Shown here: positions 17,727 to 25,808 of the stretch, piece by piece
Layout of the letters: each line of letters opens with the position of its first letter
How positions within the stretch are numbered: position 1 is the stretch's first letter
Source of the DNA: Candidatus Eiseniibacteriota bacterium
GTDB lineage: Bacteria; Eisenbacteria; RBG-16-71-46
DNA: 64,000 bases
Assembly (NCBI GenBank): GCA_016178725.1
Contig: JACOSV010000027.1
Span: 1-64,000 of the forward strand
Reading direction: 5' to 3'
Notes under the pieces: generated by a model
The model's input: the letters and a program-made list of their open reading frames with translations, nothing else
What the model was told of the DNA's origin: nothing
The model's database searches: none
Translations under genes and position numbers: made by a program

Positions 17727-18758
17727 CTACTGGATGAGTCGGAGCGTGAACACCGTGCTGTTGCAGTTGCCGCCGGTTCCCGGGACGACGTCGTGGACGA
17801 ACTCGGCCAGGACCTCGCCCTTGCCGGACAGCTGCGAGACGATGAAGAACGCGGCGATCCCGGTGACGGTCACCGAGGTCCGGCCGTTGCCGATCGGCGT
17901 GATGATCGGCACGTTGATGACGCGTGAGCCGTTGCCGACGTAGTCCTTGTAGCAAATGTTGGAGCGTCGATCGGTGTCGTTGTTCCAGCGGGTCTTGAAC
18001 CCCGCGTCCGTCGGACCGCTCATGACGCCGGGTTCGGTCTGGAGGACCTCGCCGATCGAGATGCAGCAGCCATAGCCGGCGCCGAAGAGGCAGCGGAACG
18101 TTTTGGCGCCGGTCGTTCCCATCCCCGAGCAGCCGCCCTCGTTGCAGTCCGGGAAGTCCACGGCGAGATAGTTGCCCGGCCCGACCTTGCCGCCGCCCGC
18201 GTCCTTGAGCGTGTAGTTGATGCCGCAGCCCACCTGGAAGTTGGCATCGCCCACGGGCGGCACGGCGCCGAGCGGCACCATCTTCTCGCACTCCGAACAG
18301 GTCAGCTCCGCCTTCGCCGTGGCCGACGCCTTGAGATCGACGCTGGTGAAGCCGAGCACCTGCGCCACGTGCGTGACCATCGCGCCGCCCGCGCCGGCGT
18401 CGCGGCGCACCGTCACCTTCACCGTGTTGGCGTTCGGATTCACGGTCACGTCGCCCGCCTGCAGCGAGACCGGTGTCGGACCGTTGGTGAACGCCTTGTT
18501 CTCGCCGGCGGTCTGCTGCGCGCGAATCAGCGCCGAGTCGGGGCGCACCTTCCCGGTGGTGAGATCGACTGCCGACGCCCCGGCCAGCGCCGCCGCGTCG
18601 GCGGCGTTCTGCAGCTCGGACTGGGTCGCCATGACCTTGGCCACGTCGATGCCGATGGCGATGAAGCCGAGCATCATCAAGAGGAACAGCGCCGTCCAGA
18701 TGATGACGACGCCGTGCTCGTTGTGGCGGCCTTCATTGCGCGTGGTCTGTTCGGTCAT
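17727..18758 (-). CDS. tadG: TadG-like pilus assembly protein, cysteine-rich
   Basis: The protein starts with a TadE/TadG-type segment: RHNEHGVVIIWTALFLLMML, where the Gly before the hydrophobic helix resembles a prepilin cleavage site, then QNAADAAALAGASA, a hallmark of putative Flp pilus-assembly proteins. The roughly 300-residue exported part is beta-rich and has ten Cys (LTCSEC, YGCC and others), suggesting disulfides. It lacks the long VWA region of classical TadG, so it is an ancillary pseudopilin-type component by inference. Confidence 0.8.
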   Translation of the reverse strand: MTEQTTRNEGRHNEHGVVIIWTALFLLMMLGFIAIGIDVAKVMATQSELQNAADAAALAGASAVDLTTGKVRPDSALIRAQQTAGENKAFTNGPTPVSLQAGDVTVNPNANTVKVTVRRDAGAGGAMVTHVAQVLGFTSVDLKASATAKAELTCSECEKMVPLGAVPPVGDANFQVGCGINYTLKDAGGGKVGPGNYLAVDFPDCNEGGCSGMGTTGAKTFRCLFGAGYGCCISIGEVLQTEPGVMSGPTDAGFKTRWNNDTDRRSNICYKDYVGNGSRVINVPIITPIGNGRTSVTVTGIAAFFIVSQLSGKGEVLAEFVHDVVPGTGGNCNSTVFTLRLIQ

Positions 18759-18773
18759 GACTCCCCTCGTTCC

Positions 18774-19883
18774 CTACTTGACGGGCCGATCGGTCGGCAG
18801 CGCAGGCAGCGCCGTCGCCGCCGTTTCGACGATCTCCGGCGACACCACGACCAGCAGGTCGTGGTCGACGTTCTCGGTCCGCGTGTTGGTGAAGAAGAAG
18901 CCGAGCAACGGAATCTGGCCGAGCACCGGCACGCGCTTCACGACCTTGGTCTTGTCGTTCTGCTTGAGGCCGCCGATGACCAGGTGCTCGCCCGCGTTCA
19001 GGTTCACGGTCGTCGAGGCCTTGCGCGTGATCAGCGTCGGCACGACGAAACCCGAGAGCCGGAGCGGATTGCTGAAGTCGATCTGGCTCACCTCGGGGGC
19101 GACGTTGAGCGAGATGCTGCCGTTCTCCTCGACGGTGGGCGTGAACTCGAGCTTCACGCCGAACTCCTTCCACTGAATCGTCACCGTGGAGAGGCCCGCC
19201 GCGGCCCCCGACGCGATCGGGATCGCGATCTCGCCGCCGGAGAGGAACGTCGCCTTGTCGCCGCTGCGCGCCATCAGCGTCGTGTTCGCGAGCGTGCGCA
19301 GGTCGCCCTTCTCCTCGAGCGCCTTCCACTGGGTCTGCAACGACCACATGCCGTTGTTCTTCGCGTAGGCCAGGAACCCGTCGGTGCCCGGGCCGACCGA
19401 GAGCGGGATCGAGGGATCCGACACCTTGGTCGTGTACAGGCCGCCCTCGAGGGCGCCGTCGAGCCACGGCGAACTGCTGGTGCCCGTGCCGAACCAGTCG
19501 AAGCCGACTTCCTTCTTCGCCTCATTGTTGAGCTCGGCGACGCGGACGTGCAGCGCCACCTGCTTGGTGCCGTTCGGGACGAAGACCTCGACGTCGTACA
19601 CCTTGAAGCGCGCGCCCTCGTTGTAGACGACCAGCGTCGTGATGCCGGGGGACTTGGCGTTGACGACCACGGTCTTCTGCGAGCCGACCGCCGCGTCCGC
19701 GATCTTGGGCTCCGCGATCGCGACCGTGCGCACGTCTTCCGTCGACGTCACGACTTCAGCGCGACCCACCGGGATCCGGATCTTGTCGTGGGTCTCCGCG
19801 GCCGCGGCCCCCACGACGAAGGTGATGCCCATCAGGACCGTCGCTGCGGCCCTCATCGCCGACCTCGTCTTCCTTGAGAACAT
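18774..19883 (-). CDS. rcpA: RcpA/CpaC, outer-membrane secretin of the Flp pilus (short form)
   Basis: A signal peptide is followed by the pilus-assembly N-terminal domain (VVTSTEDVRTVAIAEPKIAD, ITTLVVYNEGARFKVYDV) and the secretin domain, which includes STVTIQWKEFGVKLEFTP, HLVIGGLKQNDKTKVVKRVP and VLGQIPLLGFFFTNTRTENV. At 369 residues it is shorter than many CpaC proteins, and no BON domain is apparent. It should form the outer-membrane gate for the Flp fibre. Confidence 0.92.
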   Translation of the reverse strand: MFSRKTRSAMRAAATVLMGITFVVGAAAAETHDKIRIPVGRAEVVTSTEDVRTVAIAEPKIADAAVGSQKTVVVNAKSPGITTLVVYNEGARFKVYDVEVFVPNGTKQVALHVRVAELNNEAKKEVGFDWFGTGTSSSPWLDGALEGGLYTTKVSDPSIPLSVGPGTDGFLAYAKNNGMWSLQTQWKALEEKGDLRTLANTTLMARSGDKATFLSGGEIAIPIASGAAAGLSTVTIQWKEFGVKLEFTPTVEENGSISLNVAPEVSQIDFSNPLRLSGFVVPTLITRKASTTVNLNAGEHLVIGGLKQNDKTKVVKRVPVLGQIPLLGFFFTNTRTENVDHDLLVVVSPEIVETAATALPALPTDRPVK

Positions 19884-19917
19884 CTTCGCCTCCTGGTAGG
19901 TACGGCCGTCGATGAGG

Positions 19918-20790
19918 TCAGTTTCTCGAGCTGTCGGCGACGGCTGGGGTCTCGGTGACGTTCGCGCTGCGGATGATGCGGATCTTGCTCTTCTCGGTGG
20001 AACGGGCCGCGACTGGCGCAGACGCCGGCGGCGATCCGCGCCAATGCCGGGGTGCGGCGCCGGGCTTGGCCGGCGCGTCGTTCTGGCCCAGCATCTGGCG
20101 GGTCGAGAGCGCTTCGACCTTGGCCACGGTCTGGTCCTCGGGGTTGCGGAGCACGAGATGGATCTTGCCTTCGTGCATCGCCAGCGCGAGCGTCTCGGCG
20201 CCCTGCGGGTCCACGAGGATGGTCACGCTCTGCACGGTGATCGGCTTGTTGTCCTGCTGCTCGGTCTTCTGGCCCGAGGCGAGGACCTCGACGTTCTGCA
20301 GCACGGTGCGCGTCACCGCGTCCTCGATGCTGCTGCGCGGCTCGACGGTCGCGAGCACGTCGACGCGGTCACCGGGGAGCACGAAGCCCGACACGCCGGA
20401 CACCTGATTCACCTCGAGGCTCGCGGCGCGCATGTTGGGCCGCACCAGCATCGAGAGACCGCCGCCGCGCGACGAGAGCTTGATCGCGGTCACCGGCTCG
20501 CGCGCGCTCATGAACACCTTGGTGGTCTGGCCGGCCACCGAGTCCATGCTCGCGAAGGCGCCGTCGGGGACGCTCTCCTTCGGATAACGGACGACGCGCA
20601 GCATGGGCTTGTCGAGCTTCACGCCGAACGTCAGGTCCGTGGCGCACACCACCACGTTGCGGTAGTTCGCGTCGTTCTGCGCGGCCGCCTGGCTGGCGAG
20701 CGAGGTCAAGCCGTAGTAGCCGACCACGGCCGCGGCCACTCCCAGCAGAACCGCCACGATCATGAAGCTCTTGCCCTTACTCGCGGTCAC
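19918..20790 (-). CDS. cpaB: RcpC/CpaB, Flp pilus assembly protein
   Basis: An N-terminal membrane anchor (FMIVAVLLGVAAAVVGYYGL) is followed by a SAF domain (NVVVCATDLTFGVKLDKPML) and the RcpC domain (GFVLPGDRVDVLATVEPRSS, then VTILVDPQGAETLALAMHEG). It is a periplasmic partner of the secretin. The C-terminal 60 residues are Ala/Pro/Arg-rich and probably disordered. The start is GTG at 20790. Confidence 0.92.
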   Translation of the reverse strand: MTASKGKSFMIVAVLLGVAAAVVGYYGLTSLASQAAAQNDANYRNVVVCATDLTFGVKLDKPMLRVVRYPKESVPDGAFASMDSVAGQTTKVFMSAREPVTAIKLSSRGGGLSMLVRPNMRAASLEVNQVSGVSGFVLPGDRVDVLATVEPRSSIEDAVTRTVLQNVEVLASGQKTEQQDNKPITVQSVTILVDPQGAETLALAMHEGKIHLVLRNPEDQTVAKVEALSTRQMLGQNDAPAKPGAAPRHWRGSPPASAPVAARSTEKSKIRIIRSANVTETPAVADSSRN

Positions 20791-20808
20791 AGTCGCGTCC
20801 CTCCATTC

Positions 20809-21234
20809 CTAGGAAGATCCCTCGTTGCGCATCCAGGCCTGGCCTTTCAGCGGCATGGGATTGGTGAAGCCGGCCCCGAACAGGTTGAAGACTCCGGGGA
20901 AGATCCAGTTGAAATCGGCGGTGACCGTCACGGACACCTGACGCGACGCGTCGGGTCCTGCGACGACCACGCTCGTGATCGCTACGGCCGCCCCCCCGGC
21001 GACCTGATTCACGCGCGCCGTCACCAGCGCGCTGTCGGCCGAGGAGCTCACGGCGCGGACGCGGACGCCCTCGCGCGCGGCCTGTTCGAGAATGTTCTTC
21101 ACGAAGAAGGCGCGCCCAAAGTCGACGGCGGCAACGGTCAGGAGCAGCAGCAGGGGCATGATCAGGGTGAACTCGATCAATGCCGTGCCGCGTTCCGGCC
21201 GGCGGGTCATGCGAGATTCGGAATTCTGGGCCAT
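20809..21234 (-). CDS. tadE: TadE-like pseudopilin
   Basis: The 141-residue protein has the TadE signature RGTALIEFTLIMPLLLLLTV, with Gly before the hydrophobic helix and Glu at the position required for prepilin processing. It is followed by an alpha/beta C-terminal part. ATG 21234 is chosen because AAGGA lies seven bases upstream; an upstream start at 21270 would overlap the peptidase gene. It is likely processed by the adjacent prepilin peptidase. Confidence 0.88.
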   Translation of the reverse strand: MAQNSESRMTRRPERGTALIEFTLIMPLLLLLTVAAVDFGRAFFVKNILEQAAREGVRVRAVSSSADSALVTARVNQVAGGAAVAITSVVVAGPDASRQVSVTVTADFNWIFPGVFNLFGAGFTNPMPLKGQAWMRNEGSS

Positions 21235-21254
21235 ATCACCATCCTTATCGGCAC

Positions 21255-21761
21255 TCACGGCCGCACCCATAAGGCGAGAGTTGAGCCGGCGAACACCGCC
21301 AGCGCGAACGGGAAACGGACGCCGGTCGAGACCGGCGGCATGTCGACCCTGGCCATCGCCGCCTGCGCCATGACCGAGGCGTGGTTCAAGGCCTGACGCA
21401 GCACTCCGCGGCGCAGCGCCACGACCAGCGCGATCACCCCACCCATCACGAGCGAGGCGAGCACGGCGATCAGGGCCTGCGGCCAGGCGAGCCAGGCACC
21501 CACGGCGGCCATGAGCTTCACGTCACCGGCGCCCATCCAGCGGAGGCGCCAGCCGGGCAGGAGAATCGCGCCCGCGAGCAGCGCACCCGCGACCGCGGAA
21601 CGGGCGCCGCCCCACCCGCCGAGCGCCGCGTGCACGGCCACGCCGAGCACGAGCGCCGGGAAGGTGAGCAGGTTCGGAATCCTGCGCGTCCGAACGTCCG
21701 CCTGGGCAGCGGCGACCATCAGCACGACGACCGGCAGTGCGACCCAGAGCGGAGCGTTCAT
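21255..21761 (-). CDS. tadV: TadV/CpaA, type IV prepilin peptidase
   Basis: The 168-residue polytopic membrane aspartic protease carries both catalytic motifs: ADVRTRRIPN (first Asp) and WMGAGDVKLMAAVGAW (GxGD-type second Asp). It lacks the methylase domain of PilD, as usual for TadV. It would cleave the Flp pilins and TadE/TadG-like proteins. Confidence 0.93.
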   Translation of the reverse strand: MNAPLWVALPVVVLMVAAAQADVRTRRIPNLLTFPALVLGVAVHAALGGWGGARSAVAGALLAGAILLPGWRLRWMGAGDVKLMAAVGAWLAWPQALIAVLASLVMGGVIALVVALRRGVLRQALNHASVMAQAAMARVDMPPVSTGVRFPFALAVFAGSTLALWVRP

Positions 21762-21787
21762 GGACGTGTGTCCTTACCGTGAGGGGA

Positions 21788-21970
21788 CTACTGCTTGTCC
21801 AGCGCGTCCTTCGCGCGGGTGAAGGCGTTGACCAGCGAGCCCTTGATCCCGATCGGGTCGAGAATGATCGTCACGAGGGCGACGGCGGCGACGAACGCGG
21901 CGAGAAGGCCGTACTCGATCAGGTCTTCGCCGTTCTCGTCACGGACGAAACTGCGGGCGATGTTCAACAT
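21788..21970 (-). CDS. flp: Flp-type pilin, copy 2 in transcription order
   Basis: The 60-residue prepilin has a basic leader ending ENG, then EDLIEYGLLAAFVAAVALVT: Gly before the cut, and the Glu-Tyr pair conserved in Flp pilins. The mature fibre subunit would be about 45 residues. GAGGAG precedes ATG 21970. From residue 8 onward it is identical in protein to the copy at 22132-22314, so the two arose by tandem duplication. Confidence 0.93.
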   Translation of the reverse strand: MLNIARSFVRDENGEDLIEYGLLAAFVAAVALVTIILDPIGIKGSLVNAFTRAKDALDKQ

Positions 21971-21990
21971 GTTCTGGACTCCTCACGTGG

Positions 21991-22008
21991 TCCCGGCACG
22001 TGCCGGGA
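21991..22008. other. perfect 18-bp palindrome in the leader of the second flp gene
   Basis: TCCCGGCAC is followed directly by its complement GTGCCGGGA, 20 bases before the flp start. In mRNA it would form a 5' hairpin near the ribosome binding site. The other flp copy has a related hairpin at 22348-22363. It could stabilise mRNA or bind a dimeric regulator. Confidence 0.5.
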
Positions 22009-22131
22009 GTGGATCAGCACGACGCTCGCGCGTCGCCGTCCACGACAGCGGCCACGAGTGCGACATCCGAAGTGCGACCCCGGCCGCTGGCGGCGCGGAC
22101 GAGGTCGCCTCGGTGGGGGATGCGATGTGTC

Positions 22132-22314
22132 TTACTGCTTGTCGAGGGCGTCCTTCGCGCGGGTGAACGCGTTGACCAGCGAGCCCTTGATGCCGATCGG
22201 GTCGAGGATGATCGTCACCAGCGCGACGGCGGCGACGAACGCGGCGAGAAGGCCGTACTCGATCAGGTCTTCGCCGTTCTCATCGCGCACGAAGTTGCGG
22301 ACGGTGTTCATCAT
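22132..22314 (-). CDS. flp: Flp-type pilin, copy 1 (operon-leading)
   Basis: The 60-residue prepilin begins MMNTVRNFVRDENG and then has the same mature sequence as the second copy. GAGGAG lies about ten bases before ATG 22314; the adjacent ATG at 22311 is possible. It uses the rare stop TAA. It is the first gene of the leftward Tad operon, downstream of a possible sigma-54 promoter. Confidence 0.93.
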   Translation of the reverse strand: MMNTVRNFVRDENGEDLIEYGLLAAFVAAVALVTIILDPIGIKGSLVNAFTRAKDALDKQ

Positions 22315-22347
22315 GGTGGGCTGACTCCTCTGCAGGGGACGAACGTT

Positions 22348-22363
22348 CCCGGCCTCCGCCGGG
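22348..22363. other. hairpin in the leader of the first flp gene
   Basis: CCCGGC and GCCGGG pair around a 4-base loop, 34 bases before the flp start at 22314. It shares its stem bases with the palindrome before the second flp copy, so it was probably duplicated along with the gene. Confidence 0.4.
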
Positions 22364-22483
22364 GTGGACACTCGTCGGCGCTCATGCGCCGCCGTTCACG
22401 GCAGCGACCGGGCTCCTCCAGCGCGCGGACGACCTCTCGTCCGGCGCGCCCTGGCCGCGGCGTGCAGTGTGTCGCCGTTCTTT

Positions 22484-22500
22484 TGCAAGACTGCGGCCAA
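22484..22500 (-). promoter_or_regulatory. possible sigma-54 promoter for the Tad operon
   Basis: The minus strand reads TTGGCCGCAGTCTTGCA. It keeps the -24 GG and -12 GC with the correct spacing and the TTGCA block of the sigma-54 consensus, with three mismatches in the central part of the -24 element. It points at flp, giving a leader of about 150 bases. Sigma-54 control is known for several pilin genes. Sequence match only. Confidence 0.35.
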
Positions 22501-22902
22501 GTGCGAGGCCTATCGCGCCGCGCGGCCGCAACCACGCGCGCTCGAACGCACTGCGGGCGTCGACCCGTGCGTGACCACCGCACGATGCACACCCCGCTCG
22601 TGCGCGTTGAGTGGGAAACCGTCGAAGATGCCGACTCGCCCGCGGGCCTTTTACCCCACGCGGTCCATTGCATGCTGCACGCGCGCGGTCGTGAGCTTCG
22701 CCCGCGACCGGCGCCGGGAGCCGCCTCGCGCGCCGATCCGACGCGACCGGCGAGAGGCTCCTCCGGCGTTGAAGTCGTCTCAAGGCGCGCGTCCGCGGAC
22801 CCGATAACCCTCGCGATGCCCAGCGGTCACTCCGTCGTCTCGGCCGACGGACCCCGCCCCGCATCGCGGCCCACGGCCCGCGATCCGTCCGGAGATCCCA
22901 CG

Positions 22903-24897
22903 ATGCACGTCACGCGTCTCGCGCCGGCGAGGATGCTTACCGTCGCATTCTTCGCCGCGCTCGCCGCCGCGTCGCCGGTTTTCGCCGCCCCCACCGCCGA
23001 CGATCCGTTCTCGATCGTGCGCGACGAGCAGACGGTGATCGGCGCCGCGAAGCGGCCGCAGCCGCTCTCCGAGACGCCGAGCGCCGTGACCGTGATCACC
23101 GCCGAGGAGATCCACGCGCACGGGTATCGTTCGCTCGCCGAGGCGCTGCGCTGGGTGCGCGGCGTGTTCGTCACCGACGATCGCAACTACTCCTACGTCG
23201 GCGTGCGCGGCCTGCAGCGCCCGGGCGACTACAACAACAAGGTCCTGCTCGCGATCGACGGCCACACGATGAACGGCAACGTGTACGCCGACGGCCTGTT
23301 CGGCGGTGAGCTCGGCCTCGACCTCGAAAACGTCGAGCGCATCGAGGTCGTGCGCGGTCCGGGGTCGGCGCTCTACGGCGGCTACGCGGTCCTGGCGGTC
23401 GTCAACGTGGTGACGCGCCGTCCGAGCCGCGATCCGGGCGTCGCGGTCGGCGGCTGGAGCGGCAGTGCCCGGAGTCGGCGCGGATTCGCCACGATCGCCT
23501 CGTCGCGCCCCGGCCGGCCCGAGTGGTCGATCAGCGGCTCGTGGCTCGGCTCGCGCGGAGCGGACCTCTACTTCCCGGCGCTCGACGGCCCGCTCACGCA
23601 CAACGGCATGTCGATCGGCGCCGACGGCGAGGATGCGCACGCGTTCTTCGCCACCGCCGAATGGCTGGGCGTGCGGCTCGTCGCCAAGACGAACGAGCGC
23701 ATGAAGCGCATCTCGACCGGATCGTTCGGCACGACGTTCGACGATTCGCGCAACCGCACGTACGACGGCCACGACTACGTCGAGCTCTCGGGCGCGCGCG
23801 AGCTCTCGCAGGCGTTCGAGCTCCACGGCCGCGTCTACTGGGACGATGCGCACTACCATGGCTATTACGTCTACGGCCCGGACAGCGCCACATATGTCAA
23901 CTACGACGCGGGCGACGGCGAGGTGCTCGGCACCGAGCTGCGCGCGCACTGGTCGCCCGAGGCGGGCGAGGTCGTGACGCTGGGCGTCGAGGGCCAGATC
24001 CAGCCGCGCATCGAGCTCGTCAACTACGACATCGCCCCGTACGTGCTCCATCTCGACAAGGAGGCCCGGCGTCACACGGTCGCTGCCTACGCCGAGGACG
24101 AGCAGCGCCTGGGCGCCGCGACCACGGCGACCGCCGGCATCCGCGTCGACGACACGCCCGGGTTCGCTCCGGTCGCCAGCCCGCGGCTCGACATCGTGTG
24201 GCGGTCATCGCCGACGCTCACGTGGAAGCTGCTCGCCGGATCCGCGTTCCGCGCGCCGAGCCTCTACGAAACGGAGTACGAGGCCCAGTACACGCTGGCG
24301 AACCCGTGGCTCGGGCCGGAGCGCGTCGTCACGCTCGAGGGCGGCCTCGTGCGCGCCGCGGGCCCGCTGACCTGGACGCTCTCCGCCTACGCGAACCGCG
24401 TCCGCGGGCTGATCGATCTCGTCCAGGTGGATTCGCTGAACCAGCGCTTCGGCAATCGTCAGCGCGTCTTGAGCCGGGGTGTCGAGGGCGAGGTCGCGGT
24501 CGTGCGCGCCGGCGGAACGCGCGCGCGCCTCGCGCTCGCCTGGCAGACCAGCATGGACGAAGACCTCGACCGCGAGCTCTCGAACTCGCCGCGCTGGAAC
24601 GGCCACGTGACGGTGACGCACGCGCCGCCCGAGAGCCGATACACGCTCGGTGCCGGCCTGCGCGTGCTCTCGCCGCGCGTCACGCTCGCCGGCGCGCGCA
24701 CGGCCTGGGCGACCGTCGCCGATGCGCGCGTCGCCGTGCGCGTCGGACGCGCCACCGAGCTCGGCTTCGAGGTCCGCAATCTCCTCGACGCGCGTTACGG
24801 CGATCCCGGCTCGAGCGAGCAGGTGATGGATCAGATCGCCCAGGACGGCCGGACGCTGTCGGCGACACTGACGGTGCGCCCGCCCCTCCACCCGTGA
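22903..24897 (+). CDS. TonB-dependent outer-membrane receptor
   Basis: The 664-residue protein has a signal peptide, a plug domain with ETPSAVTVITAEEIHAHGYR and NVERIEVVRGPGSALYGGYA, then a 22-strand-type beta-barrel ending in the receptor C-terminal block (LGFEVRNLLDARYGDPGS). Uptake is powered by TonB/ExbBD; a tonB gene lies at 35.6 kb. The ligand cannot be read, though NxxNVVTRRP-type plugs occur in siderophore and cobalamin receptors. GGAG precedes ATG 22903. The stop overlaps the next start (GTGA), coupling it to the binding protein. Confidence 0.92.
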   Translation: MHVTRLAPARMLTVAFFAALAAASPVFAAPTADDPFSIVRDEQTVIGAAKRPQPLSETPSAVTVITAEEIHAHGYRSLAEALRWVRGVFVTDDRNYSYVGVRGLQRPGDYNNKVLLAIDGHTMNGNVYADGLFGGELGLDLENVERIEVVRGPGSALYGGYAVLAVVNVVTRRPSRDPGVAVGGWSGSARSRRGFATIASSRPGRPEWSISGSWLGSRGADLYFPALDGPLTHNGMSIGADGEDAHAFFATAEWLGVRLVAKTNERMKRISTGSFGTTFDDSRNRTYDGHDYVELSGARELSQAFELHGRVYWDDAHYHGYYVYGPDSATYVNYDAGDGEVLGTELRAHWSPEAGEVVTLGVEGQIQPRIELVNYDIAPYVLHLDKEARRHTVAAYAEDEQRLGAATTATAGIRVDDTPGFAPVASPRLDIVWRSSPTLTWKLLAGSAFRAPSLYETEYEAQYTLANPWLGPERVVTLEGGLVRAAGPLTWTLSAYANRVRGLIDLVQVDSLNQRFGNRQRVLSRGVEGEVAVVRAGGTRARLALAWQTSMDEDLDRELSNSPRWNGHVTVTHAPPESRYTLGAGLRVLSPRVTLAGARTAWATVADARVAVRVGRATELGFEVRNLLDARYGDPGSSEQVMDQIAQDGRTLSATLTVRPPLHP

Positions 24898-25808
24898 GCG
24901 ATCGGCACGGCGCGCGCGCCGCGGTCGCGCGCATCGGAGCGCTGGCGCTCGCGGTCGCGCTATGGGCGCCGTGCGCGCGCGCCGGTCAGGTGGTGGTGAT
25001 CACGTCACGCGCCTTCGCCGCCTACGACGCCACGGTCGCCGGCTTCGCGGCAAGCTACCGCGGACCGGTCACGCGCTTCGCGCTCGACGACCCCGACCTC
25101 GCGTCGCGCATCGGCGCGCTGCGACCCGACGCCATCGTCGCGGTCGGCCTGCGCGCGGCGCTGTTCGCGCGCGACCAGTTCCCGCGGACGCCGACGGTGT
25201 TCTGCGCCGTGCAGGATGCCGCCCGCCGCGAGCTCACCGGCGCCTGGATCACCGGCGTCACCACCGAGGTCCCGCCCGCGGTCGAGTTCGCGGCGTGGCG
25301 CAGGGTGGCGCCCGACGTCCGGCGCGTCGCGATGTTCTACGGCGCCGCATCCGGCGCCCAGCTCGCGCGCGCCGCGAGGACCGCCGCGGCCGAGCACGGC
25401 TTCGATCTGGTCGAGGTGCCGCTCGCCGACCTGTCGCAGCTCGCCTCGCGCGCGAGGGAGATCGCCCCGCGCGTGGACGCGCTGTGGCTCCCCGCCGATC
25501 CCACCGTGGCGGCGAGCGAGGCGTTCCAGTTCCTGCTGCGCCTGTCGCTCGATCAGCGCAAGCCCCTGTTCGTCTTCTCGGACGCGCTGGTGCGCGCGGG
25601 CGCGATGGCGGCCATCGCGCCGGACTACGGCGTCGCGGGCGAGCAGGCCGCCGGGGCGGTGCGCCGCATCGAGGCCGGCGAACGGGCCGGCGACATCCCG
25701 GTGGTGGCGGTGCGCCGCACGCACGTCGTCGTGAACGAAGCGACCGCGCGGGCCGTGGGCCTCGCGGTGCCCACCGCGGTGCTGCGCGACGGCGAGGTGC
25801 TGAAGTGA
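24894..25808 (+). CDS. periplasmic binding protein of the ABC_sub_bind (TrpX-like) family, no transporter partner
   Basis: The 304-residue exported protein has a signal peptide (ALALAVALWAPCARAGQ) and a periplasmic-binding fold with RPDAIVAVGLRAALFARDQ, TPTVFCAV and a long second lobe ending with PTAVLRDGEVLK, like ABC_sub_bind (PF04392) proteins. No permease or ATPase accompanies it. It is overlapped on both sides (GTGA) by a TonB-dependent receptor and a histidine kinase, so it more likely presents a ligand to the kinase than to a transporter. The sensing role is inference. Confidence 0.82.
   Translation: MSDRHGARAAVARIGALALAVALWAPCARAGQVVVITSRAFAAYDATVAGFAASYRGPVTRFALDDPDLASRIGALRPDAIVAVGLRAALFARDQFPRTPTVFCAVQDAARRELTGAWITGVTTEVPPAVEFAAWRRVAPDVRRVAMFYGAASGAQLARAARTAAAEHGFDLVEVPLADLSQLASRAREIAPRVDALWLPADPTVAASEAFQFLLRLSLDQRKPLFVFSDALVRAGAMAAIAPDYGVAGEQAAGAVRRIEAGERAGDIPVVAVRRTHVVVNEATARAVGLAVPTAVLRDGEVLK

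Larger units (their letters stand above)
22315..22902. other. 588-base divergent intergenic region
   Basis: This region separates the leftward flp/Tad operon from the rightward receptor unit. I find no convincing gene in it. It holds a leader hairpin next to flp, a sigma-54-like element and a short AT-richer patch (around gccttttaccccacg at 22648-22662). Its right part is plain high-GC sequence up to the GGAG before ATG 22903. Confidence 0.5.

Noticed and set aside
14794-17943. A 1049-codon plus-strand frame over the Tad genes
   Set aside because: Antisense to tadB, tadA, tadZ; His/Asp/Val-rich low-complexity sequence typical of GC-rich shadows.
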